DNA of 64,000 bases. Source: Planctomycetota bacterium (GTDB taxonomy: Bacteria > Planctomycetota > Phycisphaerae > UBA1845). Positions within the stretch are counted from its first letter, which is position 1. Each line of letters opens with the position of its first letter. Below the pieces are notes generated by a model. That model ran no database searches. It worked only from the letters and a program-made list of their open reading frames with translations, and was not told the origin of the DNA. This document shows positions 1 through 9,892 of the stretch, piece by piece. The position numbers and the translations under genes are program-made. The stretch lies in contig JAKQDH010000034.1 of the NCBI GenBank assembly GCA_029558835.1, positions 106,859 to 170,858 on the forward strand. The letters run 5' to 3'.

Positions 1-1
1 T

Positions 2-1288
2 CGCCCGCCGCCGAAACCCGAATCCCGGGGGCGGGGTCCGCGACCGGATGGGTTCGGGCGCCGGCCGCCGCTCGACGAACGGGAGCTATGGCGCGGTCGG
101 GAGACGGGTGAACTTGTGGTCCGTTCGGCCTCGCTGGAGGGCGCCGACCTGCCGCGCCTGGAGGTTCCGGGTGACCAGCCGCGTTTTGAGATGATCACGC
201 TGCCGAGCGGCGTGTACGGGCGGGCCGTCGGGGTGCGGTTTCGGGTGCTGCCCGTTGGTCCCAGCGTGCTGTGGAGGCCGCCCGCTGAGGTGCTGGCTGT
301 GGTGGCCGCCGATGCGGGTGAACTTGAGCAACATTTGCGTTTTCTGGGCGTGCTGCTGGCGGCGACGGCCCTGGGCACCATGGCCTTTTCCGTCGGCGTC
401 GCGTGGCTGGCGGTGAGCCGCGGATTGCGTCCGCTGGCCACGGTGGCGCAGAAGATCGGCGGGTTGGACGAAACCGGCCTGAAACAGCGTCTGGCTGACG
501 GAGGTGTGCCGCCGGAGATTGAACCGGTCATTCGACAACTCAACGGGCTGCTCGGGCGTCTGGACGAGGCGTTCGACCGCGAACGGACCCTGACTGCCGA
601 CGTGGCCCACGAGTTGCGGACGCCGGTGGCTGAGATTCGCACGATTGCGGAGATCACACTCAGCCGGGTGCGCGACGCGGAGGAGTACCGTCAGGCACTG
701 AGCGAGGCGCTGGAGGCGATTCGGACGCTGCAGGCGCTGATTGAGAAGCTGCTGGTGCTGGCCCGCCTGGAGGCCGGGCAGACGCAGGTGGAGTTGCAGC
801 CGGTGCCGGTGGTGCCCGTATTGGGCCATCTCTGGAGGCAGGTCGGGCAGGCAGCCGAGGCTCGTGGGGTTACGTTCGAAGACCAGTGCGGTGCAGACGA
901 TGTCGTGTGTGCTGACCAGAGTCTACTGGAGGTGGTGGTATCCAACGCGCTGTCGAATGCGGCGGCCTACACACCCGACGGCGGTCGGATCACGGTGCTG
1001 GGTTCGCGTCGTGCGGCGGGCTACGAGCTTAGCCTCGCCAACACCGGTTGTACGCTGAGCAGGAGCGAAGTGCCCCGGGTATTCGATCGGTTCTGGCGGT
1101 CCGAGGCGGCGCGGAGCCGCACGGGTCTCAACTGTGGACTGGGCTTGACGCTGGTGCGGCGGGCCATGGAGGCCATGGGGGGGCAGGCCGAAGCAACCGT
1201 CAGTCACGAAGGCTGTTTCGTGCTCACGCTTACCTTCACCGCGGTTGACGCATCGGCCCGCGGCTGCGAACCCCACGATGACGCGTGA
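2..1288 (+). CDS. Sensor histidine kinase, 5' end cut off by the window
   Basis: Membrane sensor kinase of a two-component system. The reading frame is open to the first bases of the window, so the N-terminus, including the first membrane segment, is missing. A GTG at 116 is an internal codon rather than a convincing start, because upstream codons continue a plausible sensor domain. Visible in order: the end of a periplasmic sensor region, one membrane segment (codons near 340-420), a HAMP-like linker, the H-box VAHELRTP with the phosphoacceptor His, and an ATPase domain with N-box (SNALSNAAAY) and G-box (GLGLTLVRR). No receiver domain follows. The partner response regulator would be expected upstream, outside the window. 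Confidence 0.9.
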   Translation, partial: RPPPKPESRGRGPRPDGFGRRPPLDERELWRGRETGELVVRSASLEGADLPRLEVPGDQPRFEMITLPSGVYGRAVGVRFRVLPVGPSVLWRPPAEVLAVVAADAGELEQHLRFLGVLLAATALGTMAFSVGVAWLAVSRGLRPLATVAQKIGGLDETGLKQRLADGGVPPEIEPVIRQLNGLLGRLDEAFDRERTLTADVAHELRTPVAEIRTIAEITLSRVRDAEEYRQALSEALEAIRTLQALIEKLLVLARLEAGQTQVELQPVPVVPVLGHLWRQVGQAAEARGVTFEDQCGADDVVCADQSLLEVVVSNALSNAAAYTPDGGRITVLGSRRAAGYELSLANTGCTLSRSEVPRVFDRFWRSEAARSRTGLNCGLGLTLVRRAMEAMGGQAEATVSHEGCFVLTLTFTAVDASARGCEPHDDA

Positions 1289-1872
1289 CATGACAGCGGG
1301 CCAACCGGGTCGCCACCAAAGGGGCAGACACGCCGGTCTTTCGGGTCTTTGCGGGTGACTGGAAGCTCCGCGCGCGGCCCTCCTCCGCCGGAATGCGCAT
1401 ACGCCAACGCTCGCCAACGGGGAATCGGCGGCTCCCTGGGGGTCACAGTTCAGAGGGCCAGCGCCGAATCGCGCGCCGTGATATAATGAGCGACTCCGGA
1501 GGCGGAGCGCGAGCCCCGGGGACCGATGCGTCCAGTGGCCACCATGTCGGCCGCGAGCGGCCGACGTCACTGCTTCGACCGGCGGTTATGGGACCGCCGT
1601 GGGCGCCTGCTGATCAGTGGGGGCGCCCGTGGACGGTCCCGGGGGTGCTCTGCGCGGGGAGCCGTTGACATCCGAGGTGGCTGGTGGGCGTGGGCTGCGG
1701 GGCAAGTATCAGGATTTCATGTTCCTTTCATCAAGGGGATGCCAAGATGGAAGGCAACGTTCAGGGGGGTGCGGGTCGCCGGGGTCTCGCGGGGGGTTCG
1801 CGGGAACGGCGGCTGCGCCAATCGCTTCTTTCTGCGCACGTTGCAGCGTGCGCGGGGGTGAGGAGGAGAATC
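1289..1872. other. Intergenic region, no gene recognised
   Basis: About 580 bases separate the kinase from the lamin-tail gene. Overlapping ORFs here have no recognisable domains. A TATAAT hexamer at 1482-1487 has no -35 match at normal spacing, so no promoter is called. Confidence 0.5.
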
Positions 1873-2496
1873 ATGCGGCTTTCGATCGTGGTTGGGGTTC
1901 TGGTTGCGCTGGTCCAGGTTGCGGCGGGCGACGTGGTCATCTCGGAATGGATGTACTCTGGTACGGATGGAGAGTTCGTTGAGTTCACCAACGTAGGCGC
2001 GACGCCGGTGGACATGACCAACTGGAGCTACAGCGACACCGATGCGGAGCCCGGGGACGTGTCGTTCTTCGACGTTTTCGGCGTGGTGCAGCCGGGCGAG
2101 TCGGTGATCTTCACTGAAGCGGAGCCGGCCCTGTTCCGGGCTGCCTGGGGTCTGGGGGCGGGCGTCAAGATCTTCGGTCCGAACACAGACAGTAACCTGG
2201 GTCGTAACGACCAGATCAACCTGTACGACGCTGATGGCAACTTGGCCGACCAACTCTCGTATGGCGACCAGGACCACCCGGGCACACCGCGAACGCAGAA
2301 CAGAAGCTGCAACATCCCGGGCACAGACTACGGTTACGACGTCGCCCAGACGACCTGGGTCCTGGCCTCGGATGGGGATGAATACGGCTCGTGGAAGTCC
2401 GCCGGCTTTGACACAGGGAGCCCCGGTCAGCTTCCGGAGCCGGCCACGCTCGCTTTGCTGCTGGCCGGTGGGCTGCTGGTCGGCCGTCGCCGCTGA
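1873..2496 (+). CDS. Secreted lamin-tail-domain protein with classical PEP-CTERM signal
   Basis: Predicted exported 207-residue protein. ATG 1873 is preceded by GGAGGAGAA, which decides the start over an ORF that is open further upstream. A signal peptide (about residues 1-18, ending VAAG) is followed by a lamin-tail (LTD) fold: VVISEWMYSG, EFVEFTNVG, DMTNWSYSD and later the GRNDQINLYDADG strand. The C-terminus carries LPEPATLALLLAGG and then a basic GRRR end, the classical PEP-CTERM tripartite signal read by an exosortase. LTD domains occur in many secreted planctomycete proteins. The ligand is unknown. This signal differs from the PxPGA type on the substrates near the exosortase at 58-59 kb. 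Confidence 0.85.
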   Translation: MRLSIVVGVLVALVQVAAGDVVISEWMYSGTDGEFVEFTNVGATPVDMTNWSYSDTDAEPGDVSFFDVFGVVQPGESVIFTEAEPALFRAAWGLGAGVKIFGPNTDSNLGRNDQINLYDADGNLADQLSYGDQDHPGTPRTQNRSCNIPGTDYGYDVAQTTWVLASDGDEYGSWKSAGFDTGSPGQLPEPATLALLLAGGLLVGRRR

Positions 2497-2502
2497 GCAT
2501 TT

Positions 2503-2519
2503 GAGCACGCCCCGTGCTC
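2503..2519 (+). terminator. Possible hairpin terminator after the PEP-CTERM gene
   Basis: A perfect 7-bp stem, GAGCACG/CGTGCTC, with a 3-nt loop lies 7 bases after the stop. There is no T-tract, so the call rests on position and stem only. The rest of the gap up to 2893 shows no gene or other signal. Confidence 0.4.
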
Positions 2520-2893
2520 GTCCCGGGATGCAAGCAGCGAACGGGGTGCCGCAGCCGTCCCGTCCTCCCGCCGTCAGCCTCACGCCCGGTCCTTGACCGC
2601 TCGGCCGCCACCGAGCGTGCAAGGGCTGGTGCGCCTTGGAAACGCCCGTCAAGCTCCCGTGGCTCGGGCGACCCCCGAGAAGGGTGTCCGGGCCCCGGGG
2701 TTTATCGCACCTGTTTGCGGCTCTCTCCGCGCGGCGGAGCCGTTGTCGGACACTCAGGCCCCCGTTGTGCGGGGAGGATCAAGCCGGGCAGCAACCGGCG
2801 TGGGCGCACCGCCCAAGTGGGCTGACTGCCGGAGGAAGCTACTGCGGAGGCGCGTGCCTTCGGATGCGCGTCTCGCGGGGGCTGGCGGGACGG

Positions 2894-4759
2894 CTACGGT
2901 TGCTTGCGTTCCGTCAGGGTAACCTCCTTCGTTAACTCGTCGGTGCCGCGGCGGACCTTGACGGAAATGACGTCACCGGCCTTCTTGCCGGCGACCAGCC
3001 GTCGCCAGTCAGGCAACCCCCGGACGGGCAACCCGTCAATCTCCATGATGATGTCCCCGCCCTGGATGCCGGCCTCCTGGGCCGGGCCGTCGGGCATGAC
3101 CTGCGCGATGGCCCAGCCCGGCTCGTTCGGATCGTCCTTGCCATCCGGCATGATGCCCATGACGACCCCCCCGATGCCCGGCCGGAAGTAGGGGGAGAAG
3201 CTGGCGGCGACCTCAACGAACTCGGGGCGCTCGGGTGCGTTGAGCAGTTCCAGCACCGTCTGCGCGGCCAGCCCGGTGATCCAGGCGGCGGCTTCGGCGT
3301 TGATGGCTTCCGTGTCATCGGTGGGGCGGTGGTAGTCGGCATGAACCCCAGTGTGGAAGAACAGCGTGGGGATGTCCGCGGCGTGGAACGGCTGGTCATC
3401 GCTGCCGCCCATCGATACGGAGTCCACCAGGGTCCCCGCCAACGGCGTGGCCGGGAGCCAGTGCTCGAGGACCGGCCGAAAAGCAGGGCTGCTCGCGACT
3501 CCCACGATGCTCAGGCGCGGTTCCGCGCGGTCGAAGGTTCCCCGCCCAATCATGTCGAGGTTGACCATGACCACGATCTGTTCGATGGGCACCGTCGGGG
3601 CGTCGACGTAGTGTCCGCTGCCCAGCAGACCCATCTCCTCGGCGCTGAACGCGAGGCAGAGCAGCGAGCGGTCCCGCTGGGGTGCCTGGGCAAGGGCGCG
3701 GGCGATCTCAATGACCCCGGCCGTGCCCGAGGCGTTGTCATCCGCGCCATTCATGATCTGCCCGCGGACTTCACCAAGATGATCGTAGTGAGCCCCGACC
3801 GCAACGTACTCGTTCGCATGGGGGCCGGTGCCGGGCAGGACGGCCACCACGTTGCGGGCCAGCGTCTCGTTGGATGTACTGGCCACTTCCCCCGCGGCGT
3901 GCAGCCCGGGTAGCGGTGCCGAAACCGGGCCGGCACCTGCATCAAGCTTCTGCTGAAGCGTATCGAGGTCCGCCAACCCGCCGGCCTTGAGCAGGGCATT
4001 GGCCAGCGTGCGCCTGATGTGCAAGACCGGCAGGGCATAGCGCGGGCCGCCGGCGTAGAAGTGGGTCAGGTCATCCGGAGCGGAGCCCTCGGGCGCCTGG
4101 TTGACGATGAGGACGCCGACGGCCTGGCGTTCTGCGGCGCGAGCGACCTTCGTCTGGAACGTCGCGTGGTCGGTCCAGCGTGGACCGTCCCATGCCGGTG
4201 GCTCACGGCGCAGCAGGAGGACCACCTTGCCGGCGACGTCGAGACCGGCGTAGTCGTCGTGCTTGTCGTCCGTGTTGACGACACCGTAGCCGGCAAAGAC
4301 CAGATCCCCGTCGAACGCGCACGTCGCGGAGAACCCGAAGGGCATGAAGTCCACGCGCAGCTTGGGCTGGACGTCGGTGCCGGTGAGGGTCAGTCGCGTG
4401 TTCTCGAGTACGGTCGCTCCACGGGAGATGGTGAACTCCTGGAAGTAGGTGCCGTCGGGGTTGCCCGGCTGGAGCCCGGCGGCCGCGAACTGTCCGGCGA
4501 TGTAGCCGGCCGCCAGGTCGATCCCGTCGCTGCCGGTGCCGCGTCCCTTCAGGGCGTCGTGGGCAAGGAAGGCGATATGGGCAAGGTACTCATCCGGCTG
4601 GACCTGGAAGGCGAATTCGGGTTTCGCCTCCGTCGGCGCCGTCTGGTCCTGGGCAGGGGCGGATTCGGGGGGTTGCGCCGCGGCGATGCCGGTCCAACCC
4701 CACATCAACCCCAGACTCAGGAATCGCAGTGCCCAGGTTCTGAAGATGCGTGTATTCAT
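2894..4759 (-). CDS. Secreted M28-family metallopeptidase with PA insert and C-terminal PDZ domain
   Basis: Predicted exported zinc aminopeptidase/carboxypeptidase of 621 residues. The start at 4759 gives a clean signal peptide (MNTRIFRTWALRF..., cleavage after AAA). A protease-associated domain covers roughly residues 120-300. M28 zinc-ligand and catalytic motifs are present in order: GAHYDHLG, NGADDNASG, FSAEEMGLLGS, VNLDMIGR and FFHTGVHADYHRPTDD. A PDZ domain closes the protein (PGWAIAQVMPDGPAQEAGIQGGDII...), as in several periplasmic planctomycete M28 enzymes. It stands alone, and a candidate promoter lies 50 bases upstream. Specificity cannot be read from the sequence. Confidence 0.93.
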   Translation of the reverse strand: MNTRIFRTWALRFLSLGLMWGWTGIAAAQPPESAPAQDQTAPTEAKPEFAFQVQPDEYLAHIAFLAHDALKGRGTGSDGIDLAAGYIAGQFAAAGLQPGNPDGTYFQEFTISRGATVLENTRLTLTGTDVQPKLRVDFMPFGFSATCAFDGDLVFAGYGVVNTDDKHDDYAGLDVAGKVVLLLRREPPAWDGPRWTDHATFQTKVARAAERQAVGVLIVNQAPEGSAPDDLTHFYAGGPRYALPVLHIRRTLANALLKAGGLADLDTLQQKLDAGAGPVSAPLPGLHAAGEVASTSNETLARNVVAVLPGTGPHANEYVAVGAHYDHLGEVRGQIMNGADDNASGTAGVIEIARALAQAPQRDRSLLCLAFSAEEMGLLGSGHYVDAPTVPIEQIVVMVNLDMIGRGTFDRAEPRLSIVGVASSPAFRPVLEHWLPATPLAGTLVDSVSMGGSDDQPFHAADIPTLFFHTGVHADYHRPTDDTEAINAEAAAWITGLAAQTVLELLNAPERPEFVEVAASFSPYFRPGIGGVVMGIMPDGKDDPNEPGWAIAQVMPDGPAQEAGIQGGDIIMEIDGLPVRGLPDWRRLVAGKKAGDVISVKVRRGTDELTKEVTLTERKQP

Positions 4760-4811
4760 GGGACTCCCCACAGCCGCTGGAAAGCCTGACCCAACGGGCG
4801 ACGCGAAGAAC

Positions 4812-4840
4812 ATGGTACACACGGGCGCCGGCGTGAACAA
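4812..4840 (-). promoter_or_regulatory. Candidate sigma-70 promoter of the M28 peptidase
   Basis: On the minus strand TTGTTC and TACCAT are separated by 17 bases, 53 bases upstream of the start codon. Four of six positions match consensus in each hexamer. Spacing and position are right, but the match is modest. Confidence 0.35.
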
Positions 4841-5043
4841 CCCGACCCGAGTTCATGACAAGATTCGACACGCCAGATCGGAGTCGGCGGGCAGGGCGCG
4901 CAACCCGGCGCGGATCCACGGAAGGCGGCAGTGCTCTGCCTCCATGTCTGCTTGCCGGTGCGGTGCTCAGCGCAAGGCAGACGCCCGCAGTCGCTGCACC
5001 ACGGGCGTCGGCGTGAACTTCACTCAGTGTCCCTGGGGGCGAA

Positions 5044-5544
5044 CTACTTGTCCGTCTCGGACTCCTGGGCGTCAATGGTCACGGTAACGACTTGGGTTTC
5101 CTGGCCCTCCTGCGTCGTGGGGGCCATGCTCCCCATCGTGACTGTCATCTGGGTGTGGCCATCCTCCTGCTCGTCCGGCTGAATGACGATCGTATCCTCC
5201 CCGCCGTCCAGCCCAGGCACGGTCAGCGTGGCGACCCCGTGTTCGTCGGGCACGACCTCGGCGGTGGTTTCGATCACCCGGCCGTCGGAGGTCTCGATCC
5301 GGGCGTGCACGATCCACGACCGTACCAGGTTGATACCTCCCGCGGCGGCAAAGACCACTCCGCCTACCCCCAGCACGATCAGCGCCGCCAGCCAGGTGCG
5401 GTGGTGGCGATGACTCCGATGTTCCTGCGTTGCAAATGCCTGCATGAGTTTCTCCTCAAGTTGAGTATCATACGGCTGCCCGGGCCACGGCGTGGCCCGC
5501 AGCGTCTGCAGCGCTTCTGCGACGGGATCCGTTGGTTCGTGCAC
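5044..5544 (-). CDS. Single-pass membrane protein, likely regulator paired with the ECF sigma factor
   Basis: A 166-residue protein starting 4 bases after the upstream sigma-factor stop, so the two are almost certainly co-transcribed. The N-terminal ~48 residues are cytoplasmic (EALQTLRATPWPGQPYDTQLEEKLMQ), one membrane helix follows at about residues 49-70 (WLAALIVLGVGGVVFAAAGG), then an acidic exported tail rich in Thr, Val and Gln. This architecture is typical of anti-sigma factors, but no HxxxCxxC zinc motif is seen, so it is not a ZAS-type anti-sigma. The function is inferred from position. Confidence 0.75.
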   Translation of the reverse strand: MHEPTDPVAEALQTLRATPWPGQPYDTQLEEKLMQAFATQEHRSHRHHRTWLAALIVLGVGGVVFAAAGGINLVRSWIVHARIETSDGRVIETTAEVVPDEHGVATLTVPGLDGGEDTIVIQPDEQEDGHTQMTVTMGSMAPTTQEGQETQVVTVTIDAQESETDK

Positions 5545-5548
5545 GATG

Positions 5549-6124
5549 TCACCTCCGCGCTGAGAGCGTCTTTCGTAATGCCTCGCGGGCGCGGGCGAGG
5601 CGTGATTTCACCGTCCCCAGCCGCCAGCCCGTGACGGCCGCCACCTCGTCGAGCGGCAGACCTTCCAGGTAGTGCAATGCCAGTACGCTCTGGTACTGGG
5701 GCTTCAGCGTCAGCATGGCCGAGCGCACCACCTCTGCTTTCCACGCGGCGGCGTCCGCCTCCGCCCCTGAGCACAGCGCGGCGGCACCCGGCTCGTTGCG
5801 GAGCGCGGCACGGCGCTGCCGGCGGGCCCAGCGGTTGACTTCGTGGGTGGCGATCCGCAGCAGCCAGGCCCGCACGGGAATGCCCCGCCAGTGGTAACGC
5901 GGCAGGGCGCGCAGGGCGGCTACGAACGTCTCGCCGACCAGGTCATCCGTCGCGTGCTCATCACCCGTGCGTCGGAAGACGTAGCCCGCTACCGCTCGAC
6001 AGTGAGTCCGATACAACGAGGCAAAGGCGTCGCGGTCGTGCTTCGCTCGCTCGACGAGGTCGGCCTCGGCTTCGGCCGCCAAAGGCGGATTCCCCACTCC
6101 GGACATCCAGACGGGCAGTTCCAT
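5549..6124 (-). CDS. ECF-type RNA polymerase sigma factor
   Basis: A 191-residue sigma-70 family protein with region 2 (DAFASLYRTHCRAVAGYVFRRTGDEHATDDLVGETFV, about residues 32-70) and region 4 (LTLKPQYQSVLALHYLEGLPLDEVAAVTGW..GTVKSRLARARE, about 138-183). It would direct polymerase to a stress or envelope regulon under control of the adjacent membrane protein. The start could be Met1 or Met7 (6106). Both precede region 2, and neither has a strong ribosome-binding site. The ECF subgroup cannot be assigned by eye. Confidence 0.92.
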   Translation of the reverse strand: MELPVWMSGVGNPPLAAEAEADLVERAKHDRDAFASLYRTHCRAVAGYVFRRTGDEHATDDLVGETFVAALRALPRYHWRGIPVRAWLLRIATHEVNRWARRQRRAALRNEPGAAALCSGAEADAAAWKAEVVRSAMLTLKPQYQSVLALHYLEGLPLDEVAAVTGWRLGTVKSRLARAREALRKTLSARR

Positions 6125-6325
6125 GCCGGTTGCCTTACCTCCGCAATCAGACTCGTCACCCAGAATAAGGGACGCCGGCCGGGATGGGTTCCACGAAACA
6201 ACCGGATTTCTGTCGGAAATTGCGAGCCCATGCCCTTGGCGGGCATCCCGGCTGTCCCCCGCAGGCGCCCGCCCGGCAGCCCGTAGGGAGGCACGAACGC
6301 CACCGGACGGGAGACCGCAGCCGCT

Positions 6326-9300
6326 TTACGCCACGTGGGCATCGGCGAACTGCACGCTGACGCGCGTCGACACGCCGGGTTCCTGCATGGTGATGCCGTA
6401 GAGCTGGTCGGCGCCGGCCATCGTGCGCTTCGAGTGGGTGACCACGATGAACTGCGTGTCCTGCACGAACTCCTGGATGAGCTGGTTGAAACGCACGTTG
6501 TTCGCCTCATCCAGCGCGGCGTCCACCTCGTCGAGGATGGCAAAGGGCGCAGGTCGGCTCTTGAACATGCTCATCACCAGGGCGATGGCCGTGAGGCTCT
6601 TCTCCCCGCCGGACATCAGAGAGATGCTGCGGGCCTCCTTGCCGGGGGGCTGGGCGAGAATCTCGATGCCGCTATCGAGCAGGTGCTCGGGGTCTTCGAG
6701 AACGACGTCCGCGCGGCCGCCGCCGAAGAGCTTACGGAACAGTGCCCGGAAGTGCTCGCGGATCTGCTCGAACGTCTGCTGGAAGCGTTGCGCCGCCTCT
6801 TCATCGAGCCGGACGATCAGTTCCTCAAGCTGCTTCTTGGACGCCAGCAGATCATCACGTTGCGCGGTGAGGAACCCGTGCCGCTGCTCCAGCTCCTCGA
6901 GTTCGGTCAGCGCGTCAAGGTTGACGTTGCCGAGGCGGGCGATCTTGCCGCGCAGCTCCGCGATCTCCGTCTCGACGGCCTGCCAGTCCTGCTCGGTGTG
7001 CTGGTACTGCTCGTACTGCACGCGCAGGTCCACGTTCAGTTCCTGCCTGATGCGCGCAAGCAGTTCCTCCCGTCGGACCTGGACCTCGGTCTGCGCCATC
7101 TGCGCCTCATGCAGTTCGGACTCGACCTGCTGGAGATCGCCGCGGGCCTGTTTCAGGTCCTGGGCGACGCCTTCGAGACGGGCGCGCATCATCTCCCGCT
7201 GGTGGCGGACCTGGGTCGCGGTCTCCTCGAACTGCGTCACCGTCCGAGTGACGGATTCCTGCTCCAGGGCGCTGGCGGCGACCACCGCGGCCGCCTCGTT
7301 CACGCGGCGGCGGGATTGCTCGCCGTCCAACCGGGCGGCCGCGCAGGAGCGCTCCAGTTCCTCGATGCCGCGGCGCAGGGCGGCGATGGCATCGGCGGCG
7401 GCGCTGCGCCGGGCGGCCAATTGCCCCATCTGCACCCGCGCCTGCGTCAGTTCCTCCTGCAAGTGCCTGCGGGTCTCGACGAGCGCGTCGATGCGTTCCT
7501 TGCAGGCGGTCACGCGCTGCTCACGCTGCCGGTTTTCCTCGGCCATGGCCTCGAGCGAGCGATCGCCTTCGGTCCGGCGCTGGTGCAGCTCCGCGAGCTG
7601 CCGCTCAAGCAGGGCGACCTCATACGCGATGACGGGCTGCTCCTGGGCCAGCCGCTCGATCGTCTGGGCGATGCCTTGCAGGGCGGCGTTGGCCTCGACC
7701 CGCGCAGTGTGGGACTCATAGATGGCCGTTCGCAATTCCTGCAAGACCGATTCGAGGTGGACGGCCTCCGCCTCGGTGCGGTTGAGCTGGTCTCCCAGGG
7801 TCGTTTGCTGCTCATCCACCAGCGCAAGCTGCAACTCGATGTCGCGCAACTCGCTCTTGCGCGAAATCAGGCCGGCCCGGGTGGCCGGCGGACCGACGCT
7901 GATGCGTCCGTCGGGCTCGAGCAACTCGCCGCGCAGCGTGACGAAACGGTGGCCGTGCGCGTCCTCGGCCGCCAACGCCAGGGCGGCCGCCAGATCGCTG
8001 ACGACGATTGTCTTGCCCAGCAGAAACCGGGCGACGTGCTCAAAGCGATCATCGTAGCGCACCAACTCCAGCGCCCGGGCGACGAAGCCGGGGCGATCGG
8101 AGAAGTCACGTTCGTTGATGACCGGCGCGAGTCGGTCCAGCGCGAGCACGGTGAGCTGACCGGGGAGTTGCGCAAACAACTCGGGTCGCTCCCAGAGCAG
8201 GCCACTGTGGGTCAGGACCAGCGCTTGCTCGGCCTCGCCGAGAGCGGCTTCAATCATGGGGGCGTGGGAGATGTCGGTCTCGAACAGGTCGGCCACCAGA
8301 CCACGGATCCCGGCGAGGGCCGGGTCGCTTTCCGCATGCCTGGCCGCCTCGAGTAGCGCCCGCGCCCCTCCGCCGATCCCTTCCATCCGATGCTGGAGGT
8401 CCTGGAGTAGTTCACGCCGTGATTCGAGGGCGGAGCGGCGCTGGCGGGCCTGGGTCATCGCCTCGGCCAGGTCCCGGCGCAGCTTCTCGATGCGGGCAGC
8501 CTCCGCCTTCTTCTCCTCCAGACGACGGGTCTCGGCCGCGATGAGCTCCTGCACCTCCGCCAGCCGCGCTTCCAACTCGGCCCGGCGTCCAAGCGACTGT
8601 CCCAGTTCGGAGGTGACTTGGGCGTCGCGCTGATGCAGCCGGCCCTTCTGACCAACCAGGGACTCCTGGTGCGTATTGAGTCGGATGATTTCGTTGTGCG
8701 TCTGCGCACTGCGGCGGAGCAGGTCGACCAAGCCGGCTTTCTCATCCTCCAGTACCGCCTGGGCCTGAGCGCAGTCGCGGGCGCGGGCCCGGTCCTCGTT
8801 GGTAAGCTCCTCCAGGCGGGCGTGAAGCGATTGCTCCTGCTGGGCGAGGTCGCTGGCGGTCTGCTCTTGGTCAGCGAGGTCTCGGTGGGTCTCGTCGAGG
8901 CGGTGCTGGTCGCCGGCCAAGCGCTCCTCGGCCCGGCGGGCCAGGGCGGTCTGCTCTTCTCCCCGGGCTTGGGCGGCCCGAATCCGCTCTTCCAGGGCAG
9001 CCAACTCCGCTCGGGCCCGGACGACCCGGTTGTCCACCGTGGCGATTTCCTCCGCCAGCCGGTCGAGAGCGGTGGTCTCGTCGGCCTCCTGGGCTTCCAG
9101 GTGGGAGATCCGGGTCCGCAATTCGGTTACCCGGTCCGTGCACTGCTGGGTCCGCCGAGCGAGGTCAACCAAGGTGGTTGTGAAGCGGTGGTACTCGGCC
9201 AGGGCGAACGTCGAACGCAGCTCGTTAAGACGCTGTTCGTATTCGCGGTAGCTACGGGCTTTGCCGGCCTGGAGTTTGACGCTCCGCAGCCGCTTTTCGA

Positions 9301-9892
9301 GTTCGTCAACGATGTCGGCCACGCGCAGGAGGTTCTGCTCGGTGCGTTCGAGCTTACGCTCGGCCTCCCGCTTGCGGGCCCGGCACTTGCTGATGCCGGC
9401 GGCCTCCTCGAAGATGGCCCGCCGCTCCTGCGGGTTGCTTTGCAGCAGGTTCTCGACCTGTCCCTGCTCGATGACGGCGTAGCTGTCACCGCCGATACCG
9501 GTGTCCATGAACAGCTCACGGATGTCCTTGAGGCGGGATACCTCGCGGTTGAGCTGATACTCGCTCTCGCCCGACCGGTAGAGTTTCCGCGTAATGGTGA
9601 CCTCATCCTGCTGGAGGGGCAGGGACCGGTCCGTGTTGTCGAAGACCAGGTCAACCTGGGCAAGACTGCTGGCCCGGCGAGTGCTTGAGCCATTGAAGAC
9701 CATGTCCAGCATCTGGTGACCGCGGAGTGACTTGGCCGATTGCTCGCCCAGCACCCACTTGATGGCGTCGACGACGTTGCTCTTGCCGCAGCCGTTGGGC
9801 CCGACGATGCACGTCATGCCACCGCCGAGGTCGAAGTCAACCTTGTCACAGAAGCTCTTGAACCCGCAGAGGGAGACACGCTTGAGAAGCAT
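6326..9892 (-). CDS. smc: Chromosome segregation protein SMC
   Basis: A 1188-residue SMC ATPase, normal length for the family. It would load on DNA with ScpA/ScpB (not in the window) to organise and separate chromosomes. The start at 9892 is chosen because the conserved N-terminal head begins there (MLLKRVSLCGFKSF). Seen: Walker A GPNGCGKS at residues 31-38, Q-loop region, long coiled coils (about 170-500 and 670-1000) with frequent R/E/Q heptads, a hinge near 510-650, and the C-terminal head with the LMSGGEK signature, Walker B FAILDEVDAALDEAN and the H-loop VVTHSKRTM. The open frame upstream of 9892 is non-conserved and excluded. Confidence 0.97.
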   Translation of the reverse strand: MLLKRVSLCGFKSFCDKVDFDLGGGMTCIVGPNGCGKSNVVDAIKWVLGEQSAKSLRGHQMLDMVFNGSSTRRASSLAQVDLVFDNTDRSLPLQQDEVTITRKLYRSGESEYQLNREVSRLKDIRELFMDTGIGGDSYAVIEQGQVENLLQSNPQERRAIFEEAAGISKCRARKREAERKLERTEQNLLRVADIVDELEKRLRSVKLQAGKARSYREYEQRLNELRSTFALAEYHRFTTTLVDLARRTQQCTDRVTELRTRISHLEAQEADETTALDRLAEEIATVDNRVVRARAELAALEERIRAAQARGEEQTALARRAEERLAGDQHRLDETHRDLADQEQTASDLAQQEQSLHARLEELTNEDRARARDCAQAQAVLEDEKAGLVDLLRRSAQTHNEIIRLNTHQESLVGQKGRLHQRDAQVTSELGQSLGRRAELEARLAEVQELIAAETRRLEEKKAEAARIEKLRRDLAEAMTQARQRRSALESRRELLQDLQHRMEGIGGGARALLEAARHAESDPALAGIRGLVADLFETDISHAPMIEAALGEAEQALVLTHSGLLWERPELFAQLPGQLTVLALDRLAPVINERDFSDRPGFVARALELVRYDDRFEHVARFLLGKTIVVSDLAAALALAAEDAHGHRFVTLRGELLEPDGRISVGPPATRAGLISRKSELRDIELQLALVDEQQTTLGDQLNRTEAEAVHLESVLQELRTAIYESHTARVEANAALQGIAQTIERLAQEQPVIAYEVALLERQLAELHQRRTEGDRSLEAMAEENRQREQRVTACKERIDALVETRRHLQEELTQARVQMGQLAARRSAAADAIAALRRGIEELERSCAAARLDGEQSRRRVNEAAAVVAASALEQESVTRTVTQFEETATQVRHQREMMRARLEGVAQDLKQARGDLQQVESELHEAQMAQTEVQVRREELLARIRQELNVDLRVQYEQYQHTEQDWQAVETEIAELRGKIARLGNVNLDALTELEELEQRHGFLTAQRDDLLASKKQLEELIVRLDEEAAQRFQQTFEQIREHFRALFRKLFGGGRADVVLEDPEHLLDSGIEILAQPPGKEARSISLMSGGEKSLTAIALVMSMFKSRPAPFAILDEVDAALDEANNVRFNQLIQEFVQDTQFIVVTHSKRTMAGADQLYGITMQEPGVSTRVSVQFADAHVA

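Noticed and set aside
1482..1487. TATAAT as a promoter -10
   Set aside because: No -35-like hexamer at 16-18 bases, and it is almost 390 bases from the next start codon.
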